Assembly (NCBI GenBank): GCA_049999805.1
Contig: JBNGIO010006382.1
Span: 220,234 to 284,233 of the forward strand
Direction: 5' to 3'
DNA from: Folioceros fuciformis
Lineage: Eukaryota; Anthocerotophyta; Anthocerotopsida; Anthocerotales
Length of the DNA: 64,000 nucleotides
The position numbers and the translations under genes were made by a program. Within the stretch, counting starts at the first letter, position 1, and each line of letters begins with the position of its first letter. This document shows, piece after piece, positions 46,859 to 57,445 of this stretch. The notes beneath the pieces are model-generated. The model ran no database searches and was not told the origin of the DNA. It worked only from the letters and a program-made list of their open reading frames with translations.

Positions 46859-49624
46859 CTATGGCGGCAGGTTCACATGCGGGAGGTAGTCTCCTTCCTT
46901 CAATTTCGAGACTACCTGCTTCAGCATTGAATATATACCTTCGCTCTCCTCATGGTTCTGATCCCCGACCAAGAAAGTGTGTACCATTCCGTCCATGTCT
47001 GTCCACCAGCTCTGGCCTGGCTGCTTCCAGGCTCCCCTTCCTTTTCTCCTTACCTGCATCTCCTGGGCCTCCTCCCACATCTGCACGCTGGTGTAGATGT
47101 TTGACATCAACACATATGGCGCTGAATCGTTTTCGTCTAGCTTCACTACTTCATCGAATGCGTAGCGTCCGACCTCCACGTTACTCCACTTCTGACAAGC
47201 ACCCAGTAGTGTCCGCCAAACTGCAGCATCGGGAATTGCTGGCATTGTCCTGGCCAATGCTAGTGCCTCGTCCAGTTCGCCCGCACGGCCCAAGAGATCC
47301 ACCATGCAGGCGTAGTGCTCCATGGTAGGAGTGATTCCCTGGTCTTTTGTCATGGATTCGAAGTACTCTCTTCCCTTGTTCACTAGACCCGCATGACTGC
47401 ACACTGTCAGCACACTCAGTGATATGACGCCATCAGGCTGGAGGCCATCATCCCCTTCCATCCTGCGAATTAAGTCAAAAACCACTTCACTGTCTCCTTG
47501 ACGGCTGTATCCTGCAATTAGTGCAGACCACGAGACGATGTCTCGTTCGGGCAGTGCCTCAAATACCTGCTGTGCAGCAAGCATGCTCCCACACTTTGCG
47601 TACATGTTGATCAAACCAATGGCTAGGACAGTTTGCAACTTTTGTTCTTCGATTTGTGCATGGAGTTGCCTTCCCAGACGCAAGGCTGCCACATTCGCAC
47701 ATGCCTGCAGGAGGCACACGTATGTTACGGTGCTAGGCTCCAGGTTTCCCTCGTCCTGCATAGCCCGGTAGAGTTGAATGGCTTCCTGTCCCATGCCCAA
47801 TTGGGAGTATCCTGCTATCATGCTATTCCAAGTCACCACGTTTTTGCGACCTAGCCTGCGAAACACGACCCGAGCATCGTCCAAGCTGCCACACTTCACA
47901 TACATGTTCACCAAGCTGTTCGCCACAGCCACATCACCATGAAGCCCTTGCTCTCCGATCAGTGCGTGAAGCTGCTTTCCCTTCCCCAAAGCTGGTATAC
48001 CCACACTTGCACATGCCTGTAGAAGGTACACAAAAGTTACAGAATCAGGTGCAGCGAGGCCTTCTTGTTGCATCGCACTGTAGAGATTAAGCGCTTCCTG
48101 GCCCATACCTTGCTGGGAATATCCGGCAATCAGAGTAGTCCATGTCACCACATTTTTGAGAGGAAGCCTGTCAAACGCGCCTTGAGCGTCATCCAAGCTG
48201 CCACACTTTGCATACATGTGGACCAAACTGTTCCCCACGGACACATCAGCGTGAAGTCCCTGTCGCCGAATCTGTGCATGCAGCTGTTTCCCCTGGTCCA
48301 GAGCTGAAGAGCCCACACTTGCACATGCTTGCAGGAGGCACATGAAAGTCACAGAATCGGGTGCAGAAATACCATCCTCATGCATGGCAGTGTAGAGGCG
48401 AAGTGCTTCCTGGCCCATGCCCTGCTGGGAATATCCTCCTATCAGAGCAGTCCACGTCACCACATTCTTTTGATCAAGCCTATCAAAGACCCCTTGAGCA
48501 TCCTCCACGCTGCCACATTTTGCGTACATATTCACCAGACTGCTACCTAGAAGAACATCTGTGTGAAGCCCTTGTTCTCCGATTTGTGCATGCAGCTGCT
48601 TACCCTTCTCCAAAACAGTGGTACCCACACTTGCACAGGCCTGCAGCAAGGACACAAATGTGACGGAATCAGGTGCAGAAATTCCTTCTTGCTGCATAGC
48701 GCTGTAAAGACGAAGGGCTTCCAGCCCCATGCCCTGCTGGGAATATCCTGCTATCATGGCGTTCCATGTCACCACATCCTTGCATGGAAGCTCGTCGAAC
48801 AGCCTTTGAGCAGTTACCAAGCTCCCACATTTGCAATACATGTCCACCAAGCAATTCCCAACGAACAAGTCAGATTCAACTCCACAGGACAGCACATCAG
48901 CATGCACCTGCTGCCCACTTTCCAAGTCTCCTGCCCTTGCACAAGCCTGAAGCGCTCCTACAAACACATGGCCATCTGGCTTCACACACGATTTCCGCAT
49001 CTGCTGATAGAGCTGTATGGCATGCTTTGCCTGCCCATGCTTCACATGAGCCGTTATTATGGAAGACCACATGAAGGCATCTGGATTGGCAACCACGGTG
49101 AACACATCCATCGCTTCTTGCAACCTGCCATGAGAGGCATACATTCTCAGGATGTGGTTGCACAGAAACGTGTCCGACTCATACCCTATCCCCACACAGA
49201 GAGCATGCACACGGCGACCCAAAACGAGATCCTTTCTACAACCATGTGTTTTCAAGACAGCAAAAAACAGAGACGACGAAGTACGGCAGTCCATCTGCAC
49301 CAGAACTCCCAGAGCCTCAACAGCTTCCCTGACCTTCCCGTGCTGGCATGATTCGCTCACAGTTCCAGCCGTCACGTCAGGCCTGCGATCATCCGGCAAG
49401 CTCCATGTCGGGGCACGGCGCCCCATGCGCATGTCCAGAGCGGCCACAACCCAACCCCGCCTATTGGACTTGTTCACCCAGAGGGTCTCCTGGGAAACCC
49501 TGTGCAGGAAATCTTGCGAGCCACGGGAGGTCTGTCGATGTCGCCTGGCACCCAACCCAACATTTGGTACAGTAAAGATCGTGGCCACAAGACATCCTGG
49601 ACCCGAGTCTTCCCGGAAACACAT
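46859..49624 (-). CDS. PLS-class pentatricopeptide repeat protein with E/E+ tail
   Basis: A predicted organellar RNA-binding factor; E/E+ proteins usually specify C-to-U editing sites together with a DYW partner. The single-exon frame encodes 921 aa. The first 50 residues (basic, few acidic) could be a mitochondrial or plastid targeting sequence. P, L and S motifs follow from about residue 100, each with blocks such as GKQLHAQIGEQGLHTDV, NMYAKCGSVEDAQ and VVTWTALIGGYSQQGMGQEA. Three or four successive PLS triplets are almost identical, suggesting recent internal duplication. The C-terminus has the E domain (AVWRTLLGACQKW, YVLMSNIY) and E+ (SWWTDMDGMVHTFLVGDQNH) and ends at DYLPHVNLPP with no DYW deaminase. 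The ATG at 49624 is the first in frame; another is about 65 codons in. Confidence 0.94.
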   Translation of the reverse strand: MCFREDSGPGCLVATIFTVPNVGLGARRHRQTSRGSQDFLHRVSQETLWVNKSNRRGWVVAALDMRMGRRAPTWSLPDDRRPDVTAGTVSESCQHGKVREAVEALGVLVQMDCRTSSSLFFAVLKTHGCRKDLVLGRRVHALCVGIGYESDTFLCNHILRMYASHGRLQEAMDVFTVVANPDAFMWSSIITAHVKHGQAKHAIQLYQQMRKSCVKPDGHVFVGALQACARAGDLESGQQVHADVLSCGVESDLFVGNCLVDMYCKCGSLVTAQRLFDELPCKDVVTWNAMIAGYSQQGMGLEALRLYSAMQQEGISAPDSVTFVSLLQACASVGTTVLEKGKQLHAQIGEQGLHTDVLLGSSLVNMYAKCGSVEDAQGVFDRLDQKNVVTWTALIGGYSQQGMGQEALRLYTAMHEDGISAPDSVTFMCLLQACASVGSSALDQGKQLHAQIRRQGLHADVSVGNSLVHMYAKCGSLDDAQGAFDRLPLKNVVTWTTLIAGYSQQGMGQEALNLYSAMQQEGLAAPDSVTFVYLLQACASVGIPALGKGKQLHALIGEQGLHGDVAVANSLVNMYVKCGSLDDARVVFRRLGRKNVVTWNSMIAGYSQLGMGQEAIQLYRAMQDEGNLEPSTVTYVCLLQACANVAALRLGRQLHAQIEEQKLQTVLAIGLINMYAKCGSMLAAQQVFEALPERDIVSWSALIAGYSRQGDSEVVFDLIRRMEGDDGLQPDGVISLSVLTVCSHAGLVNKGREYFESMTKDQGITPTMEHYACMVDLLGRAGELDEALALARTMPAIPDAAVWRTLLGACQKWSNVEVGRYAFDEVVKLDENDSAPYVLMSNIYTSVQMWEEAQEMQVRRKGRGAWKQPGQSWWTDMDGMVHTFLVGDQNHEESEGIYSMLKQVVSKLKEGDYLPHVNLPP

Positions 49625-51548
49625 TTTCGTGAACGAACTGGTTTTCTTGCGAAGCCGGTACGTGCACTAGGCAGATGTCTGTTTGAGAGAGCCGGAAACA
49701 CACGCACATCGAGTAGAGAACTAGCTGTGCATGCTAAGAGGGCTGCACAATGCTCTCTTGGCTGCATCATGCTCTACTGCCTGCATCGTTCGGTGCGCTA
49801 TGAAACAACGACCTGGCCGTGAGAGGGTGTTGTCGAAGTGCCCGGTGTTGTAGAATTGAGCATCATCGCTCCGAAGTTGCTACTTGCGACGACCAGGAAT
49901 CCAGGATCATTCGTTCAAGGGAAGGATTTCGATCTGGACCAATGCCGGTCCAGGGGTTTACCGTTCAATGTTTCCTGCAACAGGAACCGCGTTCCCCTCG
50001 AGTAACACTTAGCTAGCTCTTACTACCACACCGTACACACCTCCAGGACTCGAGGGATGCTCGATAGGCTCCACATAAGGTATTAGACACGAAGCACATA
50101 GGAGGTTTGAGTTCGTTGTTTAATAGCAGCGGGCCACGTGTATGAGGACAACAGCCCTCATGAACACCAGAGGCCGAGTGGGGGGGCCTACAGAAGGAGC
50201 ACATCGAGAGATTGCGAAAAGCTGATTAAAATCCGATCCAGACAGAAACGCTCGTAAGTAGATGACTTCGGGCTTAGCCGCTAGCTTGCGGCTCAAGAGA
50301 ATCTGACTTTACTGTGAGTGAAAAGTTCATGCACTCACCCGAGGGCACATGAGCTTCTGCAGGAAAGAAAACGCACTGTCGTCCTGACAAGAGTCATTAC
50401 CTCGGTTCCCTTGTGCAAGGGATGCTGACAGTGGACTACATTCGCCGAAACCTAACCCTTGCCTGCAGACGGACGCTGAGGCTAACGGTCTGTAGTGAGA
50501 TGTCCAAACGCCACCCGAGAATGAGTTTTTGCACACAAGACCCCAGACCAGGTCACTGTCTTCCACATAAATGGCTTGACCTTGCCTGCCTTCTACGGGA
50601 GATGTTGACAGTGGACTGCAGTCGCCTGCACCTAGCCCTAACCCTAAAATGCAGACAGTCGCTGAGACGAGCGGTCTGTTCCTTACCAACGGTACACAGC
50701 GAAGCCTTAAGCGCAATCAGACAGACCAGGACTCTACACAGAGCACAAGACATCCATAACACGGCGGAGTGAAACATTGTTCACAGGGATTAGACGCCTA
50801 CAGCAACTCTCTTCAGGTCAGGTCTCCATGTTCTTCCGCATTGCTGTAAAAGCACTCAGTAGAACGAAAGTATTGCTCATCACCAGAGAGGCACAGACAG
50901 ACGAAGCCATGGAACAAGACCGATTGGAACTATCGTCAGTAACAGAGTTCATCTCATCCACAGCATTGTCAAACTGTGTCCGAAGGTGTCCTAAGATTCT
51001 GTACTGTTCATCATCCGATAAGAAAGCTCCTCAACCCCACCGGCGAGAGAACGACCAGCTCTAAAGGTTAGGCAAAGCACGCCTGCCCGCTACAAGCAAC
51101 GGCTACACAAGTACTCCGTGGCGTGAAGAAACCACAGTCGTAGCACAAGGGCAGACAAGAGACGCCAGAAGCAAGACGCAACGAAAAGGGCACGCCAGAC
51201 GCAACGAAAAGGGCACGCCAGACGCCACAGCAATGCAGGAATGGCTAAATTGAGGTCACCACGGTACTATTTATAATCGCGAGATGAAGTTTCTCTAGAA
51301 AATAAGAAATGGAAAACCCATCTATTTCGATCCATACTTGTGGAAATGATCTAGAACTAAGTACATACGTATTTCGATATCATGCATTACTGTTGGTTTA
51401 TTTGTGTAGTCTTAGGTCTGCGATTTAGGTCTACGGGGGCGTAGGGTTTTAGAGCTGGACTTTGGACGGGAAGGACGAGTGTGAAAATGACAAACATTTG
51501 TTAACGGATCGTCTGGCCTCCGGCCAGCTCCGGAATCCTGCCACCGCG
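49625..51548. promoter_or_regulatory. Divergent spacer, PPR and UTP14 genes
   Basis: About 1.9 kb without a convincing gene. It holds both upstream regions. An imperfect duplication (tgacagtggact...gtctgt) occurs at about 50424-50495 and 50604-50680, and a 23-bp unit agacgcaacgaaaagggcac is tandem at 51170-51225. A five-codon upstream ORF (ATG at 51487, stop TAA) precedes the UTP14 start. Confidence 0.45.
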
Positions 51549-54500
51549 ATGCCGTCCAACAAGAGGCCTCGAATTGTCGGGAAGAGCAGAGGAAGAAGGC
51601 GAGATGGGCAGCCTTCGAGCAAGAGATTGAAAGGAAATGGAGGATCTCTTAACCGGAAGCCAAAGACCGGCCCTCGCTATCCGGCAGCTCTGCAGAAGGA
51701 GCTGAATCTGCCGAGGCATTCAAAATCTGAGGATGAAGATCAGCAGGAAAATGAATTGAATGTGGGAGATGTATACGAGNNNNNNNNNNNNNNNNNNNNN
51801 NNNNNNNNNNNNNNNNNNNNNNNNNNNNNNNNNNNNNNNNNNNNNNNNNNNNNNNNNNNNNNNNNNNNNNNNNNNNNNNATGTATACGAGTACGAAGATG
51901 GTGTACCAGAAGAAGAATCTGGAAAGAATCGGCGGTTTGATGTTGTCGATCGGCTGGAATACGAGTTGCCTCCGGACTTCGAGGTTGGTGACATGAATTT
52001 GCGTGTCTAATGCACTGTCGGACGTGGTTTGTGAGTACTTGGCGGATGAGCAAATGGGTTGCTCTTGATTATCGGTAGCAAAGGGGCTTATTTGCTTTGT
52101 GGGAAACAGGACGAGGAGATTCCCGAAGAATCTGCATTTGGGGAGGATGATGACGGTGAAGTCCCTCAGAGGAATCCCAAGAGATTGAAGGTAAAGGGTG
52201 CACACTTGGTGGATCTCAACAGTGACGACGAGGACTCGGATAATGAGGCAAAAGATGAGGGCGTAGATGAAGATGATCTGGATAAGGAAGAGGGAGAATC
52301 TGGGTATGATGATGAGAAAAACGAAAAGGACGAGCGCTTGTCATTTGCTGATGATCTGGACATGGATGAGGGTAATGAGGACGATGCTGGCGAGGAGGAA
52401 GATGATGAAGAGAGACAGTTGGATTTGATCAGTGATTTTACAGGGGACGATGCAAGCTACATACTAGGTCCGGGCTGTGAACTCTGTTTATGTTCTCTGT
52501 TTTTCCATAACTGGGTTGATGTCGTTTGATCCAGAGACCTGCCTGAGAGTTACGTCAGGCATTTACGTTTCTAGTCCTTGACTTGGAGACTGTGCAGGTC
52601 AGCGAAAACGGAAGAGGAGGGGCGGTGTCAGTGAAGCACACGAAGAGCTTGAGATGTATTTGAACCCTTCAACAGGTTCAGGCTCTCAGTCCTTGGCTGG
52701 GGAGGATTTTGTCTCAGCTATGGAAGGCAAACCAAGGTTTGCTGCGTTGAGGAAGCGTACAGAGCAATTGAATCGCAGTTCAGCTCGCCTACAAGCGCCT
52801 CTACGGAAAGTGATACAGGACAGAGTGGAAAGGATGGCTGCGTATGAAAACACTAAGGAAGACATTTCGAAGTGGCAGCCTTTGGTAAAAGCCAATCGGG
52901 AGGCGCCATGTCGGGTTTTCAATAAAAATCCAGAGCTTCCAGCTATGTCCACAACTTCCGTCGCAGCAAAGTTCCAACCAAGAAATCAACTGGAGAAGGA
53001 TATAGCTAATTTACTTAAGGAGAGCGGATCAACTCATGGAAGTACTGTACAAGCAGCTGAAGCACTTGCTTTGAACAAGGTATCCGGGAGAGTGCTTATT
53101 TGTCGCAGCATGTATGGGGCTCAAGGGCCGCCATCTCGAGGAGGAGTTTTTTACTCTGGTGCTCATGTTACCTGATTTCTGCAGTTCACTGTTGAAGAAG
53201 TTAAGGAGCGGCAGGAGAAATTATCGAGGATGCGGAGCCTCTTGTTCAAGCATGAGTTAGCAGCCAAACGCATCAAGAAGATCAAGTCCAAAACCTTTCA
53301 TCGCCTGCTTCTGAAGGGTCAGAAGAAGAAGGAGGCTAATGCTGAGGCAGCTCTTACTGAAGCCGATCTGGAGGCTCGAAAAGAAGCTGTGATGAAACAA
53401 GAGTTCAAGCGAGCTCAGGTACTGTTGTGCATTTGATTTGTTGATTGGAGGCATCGGCCATCTGAGCCTTTGGCTGTCTGTAGAATCTGTTTTTGTAGAT
53501 TTTAATTTTTTTGACAAAGCACTGTACTTCCAGGAAAGGATGACTTTGAAGCACAAAAATACTTCTCGATGGGCAAAGAGAATCTTGAAACGAGGACTGC
53601 AAGCCCATGCAGATGATGGTGTTCGGGATGCAATTGCTGAACAACTTCGCAACCATGCTCTTCTTACAAAGAAGATCCATTCGGCTAGTCTGAGCAGTAG
53701 TGATGATGATAGTTCAAGCGAAGATGAAGAAGATTGCAGCAAAGCGGACAACAAGTCTGGAGAGAAGTCCAGGGCCAAGGTTCTTGCCAAAGCTAAGGTG
53801 GCAACTTTGAAGGCCCTGGAGGGAGATGAGGAGGCTGAAATCCCAACCTCAGGATTGTTTGCTCTTCCATTCATGGTATGGCTTGCGGGAGCCCTGTGTG
53901 AGGTCCTTCCCAACATTTCCCACTGTTGGTTTAGGGTTTAGGGTTAAACAACTTGACCCAGGGGAACCATGTGAAATACTGCAAAGTACTGATTGTCTTT
54001 CTGTCTATACGCCTCTGCAGGCCAGGGCGATTGAGAAAAAGAGGAAAGAGGCCCGAGAAGCTGCAGTAGCTGCTTTGAAGCAACTGGACTCGGCTGAAAA
54101 TGACGATTCTTTTGTTGAGAATGACACTGAGGATGCAGGTAAAGAAGGTGAGAAATCGGGCCGGCTTTCTTTTGGGAGACCGGAACTCTTGCGAAAACGT
54201 GCAAAAGATGAGGAGCACGATATGCTAGTTGACAGAGGCAGTGACAGTGATGAGGAAGACAGTGATGAGGATGAAGGGAAAAGTGGGTTAGCAGTGAAGC
54301 AAGCCAGTTGCAGGGATGAAGGCACATCTGCCCAGTCTACAAGATGGGAAAGGGCACAGCCAGCACTGGTGAGTAGCTCACATTGGCATCATATTTTCTT
54401 GTGCATTTGATATTAACTGCTGAGAGAAATACTGTGGATCCTGCTGTCCTTACACTACGGAATGGTGTTGCAGATGAATGGCAAGTCCGATCACAAAACA

Positions 54501-55708
54501 GTGGCAATAGGGCCGACTGATGTAGGGACCAGCACACAAAGTAAGCCTCTGGCTGAAAAGACTAGTCTAGGGTCTACTCCACCGCCAGTTGATTCCGAAT
54601 CAGAGCACTCGAGAACAGGCCATGCAAGGTTATTTTCTACGAACGGGTCCGCCAAGAAGCATGATTTGAAGCCAAAAGACCAGGGAATGATGAAAGACTC
54701 GGACAGAAATGGGCAAGCCGCTTCTCTGCAACCACCTGAAGTCTTTTTCGCGACCTCGCAGAGGCAAGAGCTCAAAGTTCATCCGGATTCCGACGAAATC
54801 GAGTCAGTTGATACCGGTGCCAGGCCGTCCGCCCCGACGGAACCTTCACAGATGGCCTTCCTTAGTGACGATGAGGAAGATCCGGATGACGAAGGGGCCA
54901 CAAATGGTCCGACAGCAAAGGGATTCGAGTCTCAGCAAGAATTGATCAAGCGAGCTTTTGCTGGCGATGATGTTGAAGAGGAGTTTCAAGAGGAGAAAGC
55001 CAAAGCAGTGGATGGGGAATTACCATCTGCAGAGGGCCCGGTCTCCTTACCTGGCTGGGGACAGTGGACAGAGGTTCAGCAACGGCAGGGTCTTCCGTCT
55101 TGGATTTTGAAGGAGCGAGCAGACCTCCAGGCAAAGAAGCAGTCTTTAATGAAGGCCCGGAAAGACGCAAGACTCAAGCACGTGATAATCAGTGAAAAGA
55201 CGGATAAGAAGGTAAGATAGTTGTTGAAGTACATGGTTCGTTTGTGCTCTTTGCGTGAGCTTGGGCACTGGTGCTAAGCGGTCGTTGTAAAATTTGCAGG
55301 CCCGGAAGTTCAGTGCGCAGTCACTACCTTTCCCATTCAAGTCGAAAGAAGTGTATGAACGAAGCATACGTGACCCCATTGGCCCCGATTTCAACACTGA
55401 CAAAGCTTTCAGGAATCTGATCGCTCCAAAGGTAACTGTTTGAAGTCGAGTTCGGGTTGGCTGTCTGCCCTTCTCCTTGTATGTGGATCACTGTTCCCCT
55501 TCTCCTATTTTCTCATTCGTCGCTGACCATGCTACAGGAGGTGAAGAGCGCGGGAGTGCCTATCGAACCAATTCAATACACCATGCCACCTGCAAAAGCT
55601 GCCAAGTCTATTCAAACCACTTCTAAGTCTGTCTCTGTGAAAGTCGTTCGTGCCAACTCTGGCCAGTCTAAGGCTGTTAAAGCCAAGTCCAGGAAAGCTC
55701 GTTCTTGA
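51549..55708 (+). CDS. UTP14: U3 snoRNA-associated protein 14 (SSU processome component)
   Basis: A nucleolar factor of the small-subunit processome that activates the helicase DHR1 in yeast and binds U3 snoRNA. Nine exons: 51549-51983 (contains a 100-N gap), 52110-52467, 52598-53079, 53185-53418, 53534-53875, 54021-54368, 54474-55211, 55300-55431 and 55538-55708; phases agree throughout. The first donor (gttggt) is weak. Landmarks: RYPAALQKELNLP, DEEIPEESAF, long acidic runs, KWQPLVKANREAP, KRIKKIKSKTFHRLL, ERMTLKHKNTSRWAKRILKR, FAGDDVEEEFQEEKA with LPGWGQW, and the C-terminal KEVYERSIRDPIGPDFN. About 1040 aa outside the gap. The start is the first in-frame ATG (MPSNKRPR); upstream the frame has only TTG. 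An 11-nt duplication flanks the gap, and the frame is kept across it. Confidence 0.94.
51780..51879. other. Assembly gap, 100 N, inside UTP14 exon 1
   Basis: The 11 bases atgtatacgag end the left side and begin the right side. Gap plus duplicate is 111 nt, so the frame is preserved and the true exon is probably continuous. Confidence 0.85.
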
Positions 55709-55975
55709 GCATCACCTATCGCGATTAATACCGTTTTTTCGAATCCAGTAGCCAATTTTTGTTTCATATACGAACGCGTCGTGGCACGACTAACTGAACG
55801 TGTGCTTTCTAGCAGGACCGCTCTCCTGGTATCATCTTCTACAGCTCCCCTGATGCCCACAAGACAAGCCGGAACACTGGCTAGGAGCCATGTGAAACAA
55901 CCCCCGTGTACTTGCATCCTCGATACGAAAAATAGAAAATCGGCTGTGGCGAGACAGCATCAGCGAAATTGACAA

Positions 55976-56046
55976 GGAGGCAACCAGGATTGAACTGGTG
56001 ACCTATCGGACTGCAGCCGATTGCTCTACCACTGAGCTATACCTCC
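55976..56046 (-). tRNA. trnC: tRNA-Cys (GCA)
   Basis: On the minus strand a 71-nt cloverleaf folds: acceptor GGAGGTA pairs with TGCCTCC, D-arm GCTCAGTGGTAGAGC, anticodon stem ATCGG/CCGAT around loop CTGCAGT with anticodon GCA, and T-arm ACCAG/CTGGT with loop TTCAATC. No intron and no encoded CCA, as for a nuclear gene. The T-loop has A where TTCGAAT-type loops have G. It sits between UTP14 and the Ycf54 gene. Confidence 0.95.
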
Positions 56047-56337
56047 GCTTTCATATACATTTGGATGTACTTACTATTTAGACAAATTTAAAAATTCAAC
56101 TTTAAATAATTGAATAAGTGTGTTCAGCTTTATACCACATATAGTATCCTTCCTTTCCGTTTTTGTGGCTTGATCTGTATGAATTTTTCATTATCCTGAA
56201 CTTTGGTACATAATGGTATGTTTCAAAAATTTCAAAGCACGCTTGAGACGGTAGCGATTCAGAGTGTACTCTAAGTGGCCTCGGAATCCTGGTCTTCAAA
56301 CGGTGCGCATTTGGAAGGATAGAGTTGAGGTAGAGAC

Positions 56338-57240
56338 ATGACAGCGGCGGTGGCCGGGGCCCTCTCGGTCCTGGGAACGGTACAAACCGTGAGGCTAGGG
56401 GACAACGTTGGGGAGCGCGTGAGAGCGGCGGGCGATCAGCACCTGGTCCTCTCGCAGCCGCAGCGCCTCCTGCATCGGCAGGAATGTTCGCTGCTCAGGC
56501 ATCGATGTGTCGGCGTGGCAAGCCGCCGGCTGTCACGCTCGCTCTGGCCGCTCTCGGCCGTGGTGGCCAGCCAGGCAGAGGTGAGGCGCCGCCGTTGCCA
56601 CTGGCCTTCAACCAGCCGTTGCCGGTGTTGAGGATGCTCTTGTGTGCAGGAGGCCGTGAAGCAGCAAGAAGAGGATTCGAGTGCCGCGGCCACCAAGACA
56701 TCCTACCATTTTCTCATTGCCAACGCCAAATTCATGCTGGATGAGGAGGAGCATTTTCAAGAGTTGCTGAAGGAGCGGCTCCGCAAATTCGGGGAGGACG
56801 GCCGGAAGCAGGACTTCTGGCTCGTCATCGAGCCGAAGTTTCTGCAGGAGTTCCCTGACTACAAGCAGCGGCTGAGCCGGCCTGCGGTGGCCTTGGTTTC
56901 GACCGATGCCGTCTGGATCACGTGAGTGCTGCTGTCGTTGGTGCCAGACAAAACCCTGAGGGGTTTAAGAAGCCCCTTGCTTTCTGTCTGTTCCATAGGC
57001 CTCTTAGCTCTGATTGGGACCGAAGCGGGAATTCCCTCATATTACTGTATTTTTTGCAGGTTCATGAAATTACGGCTAGATCGTGTCCTGAAGGGCTCAT
57101 TCGAGACAGAACGCGCCGAGGAGGCTCTCACTGGCAACCCTGTCGAACTGCATTTCGACCAGCCTCAGAAGTGGACTGCGCCGTACCCCAAGTACCAAGG
57201 CGAATGGTGGACGCCCTTCTTGTATAAGGGGGAAGCTTAG
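56338..57240 (+). CDS. YCF54: Ycf54-like protein (chlorophyll cyclase assembly factor)
   Basis: Needed for the Mg-protoporphyrin IX monomethyl ester cyclase step of chlorophyll synthesis, in the chloroplast (LCAA/Ycf54 family). Three exons: 56338-56580, 56650-56921 and 57060-57240, 231 aa. Exon 1 (81 aa) is Arg/Ser/Val-rich with few acidic residues and acts as a likely transit peptide. The core follows: YHFLIANAKFMLDEEEHFQE, ERLRKFGEDGRKQDFWLVIE, FLQEFPDYKQRLSRPAVALV, STDAVWITFMKLRLDRVLKG, and a plant-type C-terminal tail with HFDQPQKWTAPYPKY. In cyanobacteria and some algal plastomes the gene is free-standing (ycf54); here it is nuclear. The ATG at 56338 is the first in frame. It converges with the LPAT gene, stops 205 bp apart. 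Confidence 0.93.
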
Positions 57241-57445
57241 GATGATGGCCTTTAGATGATTTTGCGCAGAGTGATTGCTCCTAGCGTTAGGACTAGAACG
57301 AGTATTGGAATGAAATTCACCGTGGTACGTTGTCCTTACCCAAGGTTAAATCCCTTAAAAATAAGTGCCTGATTCCTATCAGAATGAGGCACAGACGAAA
57401 TGTATGAATACACCGAGATTTTCTAGTGCAATGAATGTATCCCCC

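Noticed and set aside
48563-49351. A 262-codon plus-strand frame opposite the PPR gene
   Set aside because: It is antisense to PPR repeats; its apparent periodicity merely mirrors the PPR motifs.
55760-55975. An additional small gene between UTP14 and tRNA-Cys
   Set aside because: Frames are short and without features; the stretch is most likely UTP14 3' UTR and tRNA flank.
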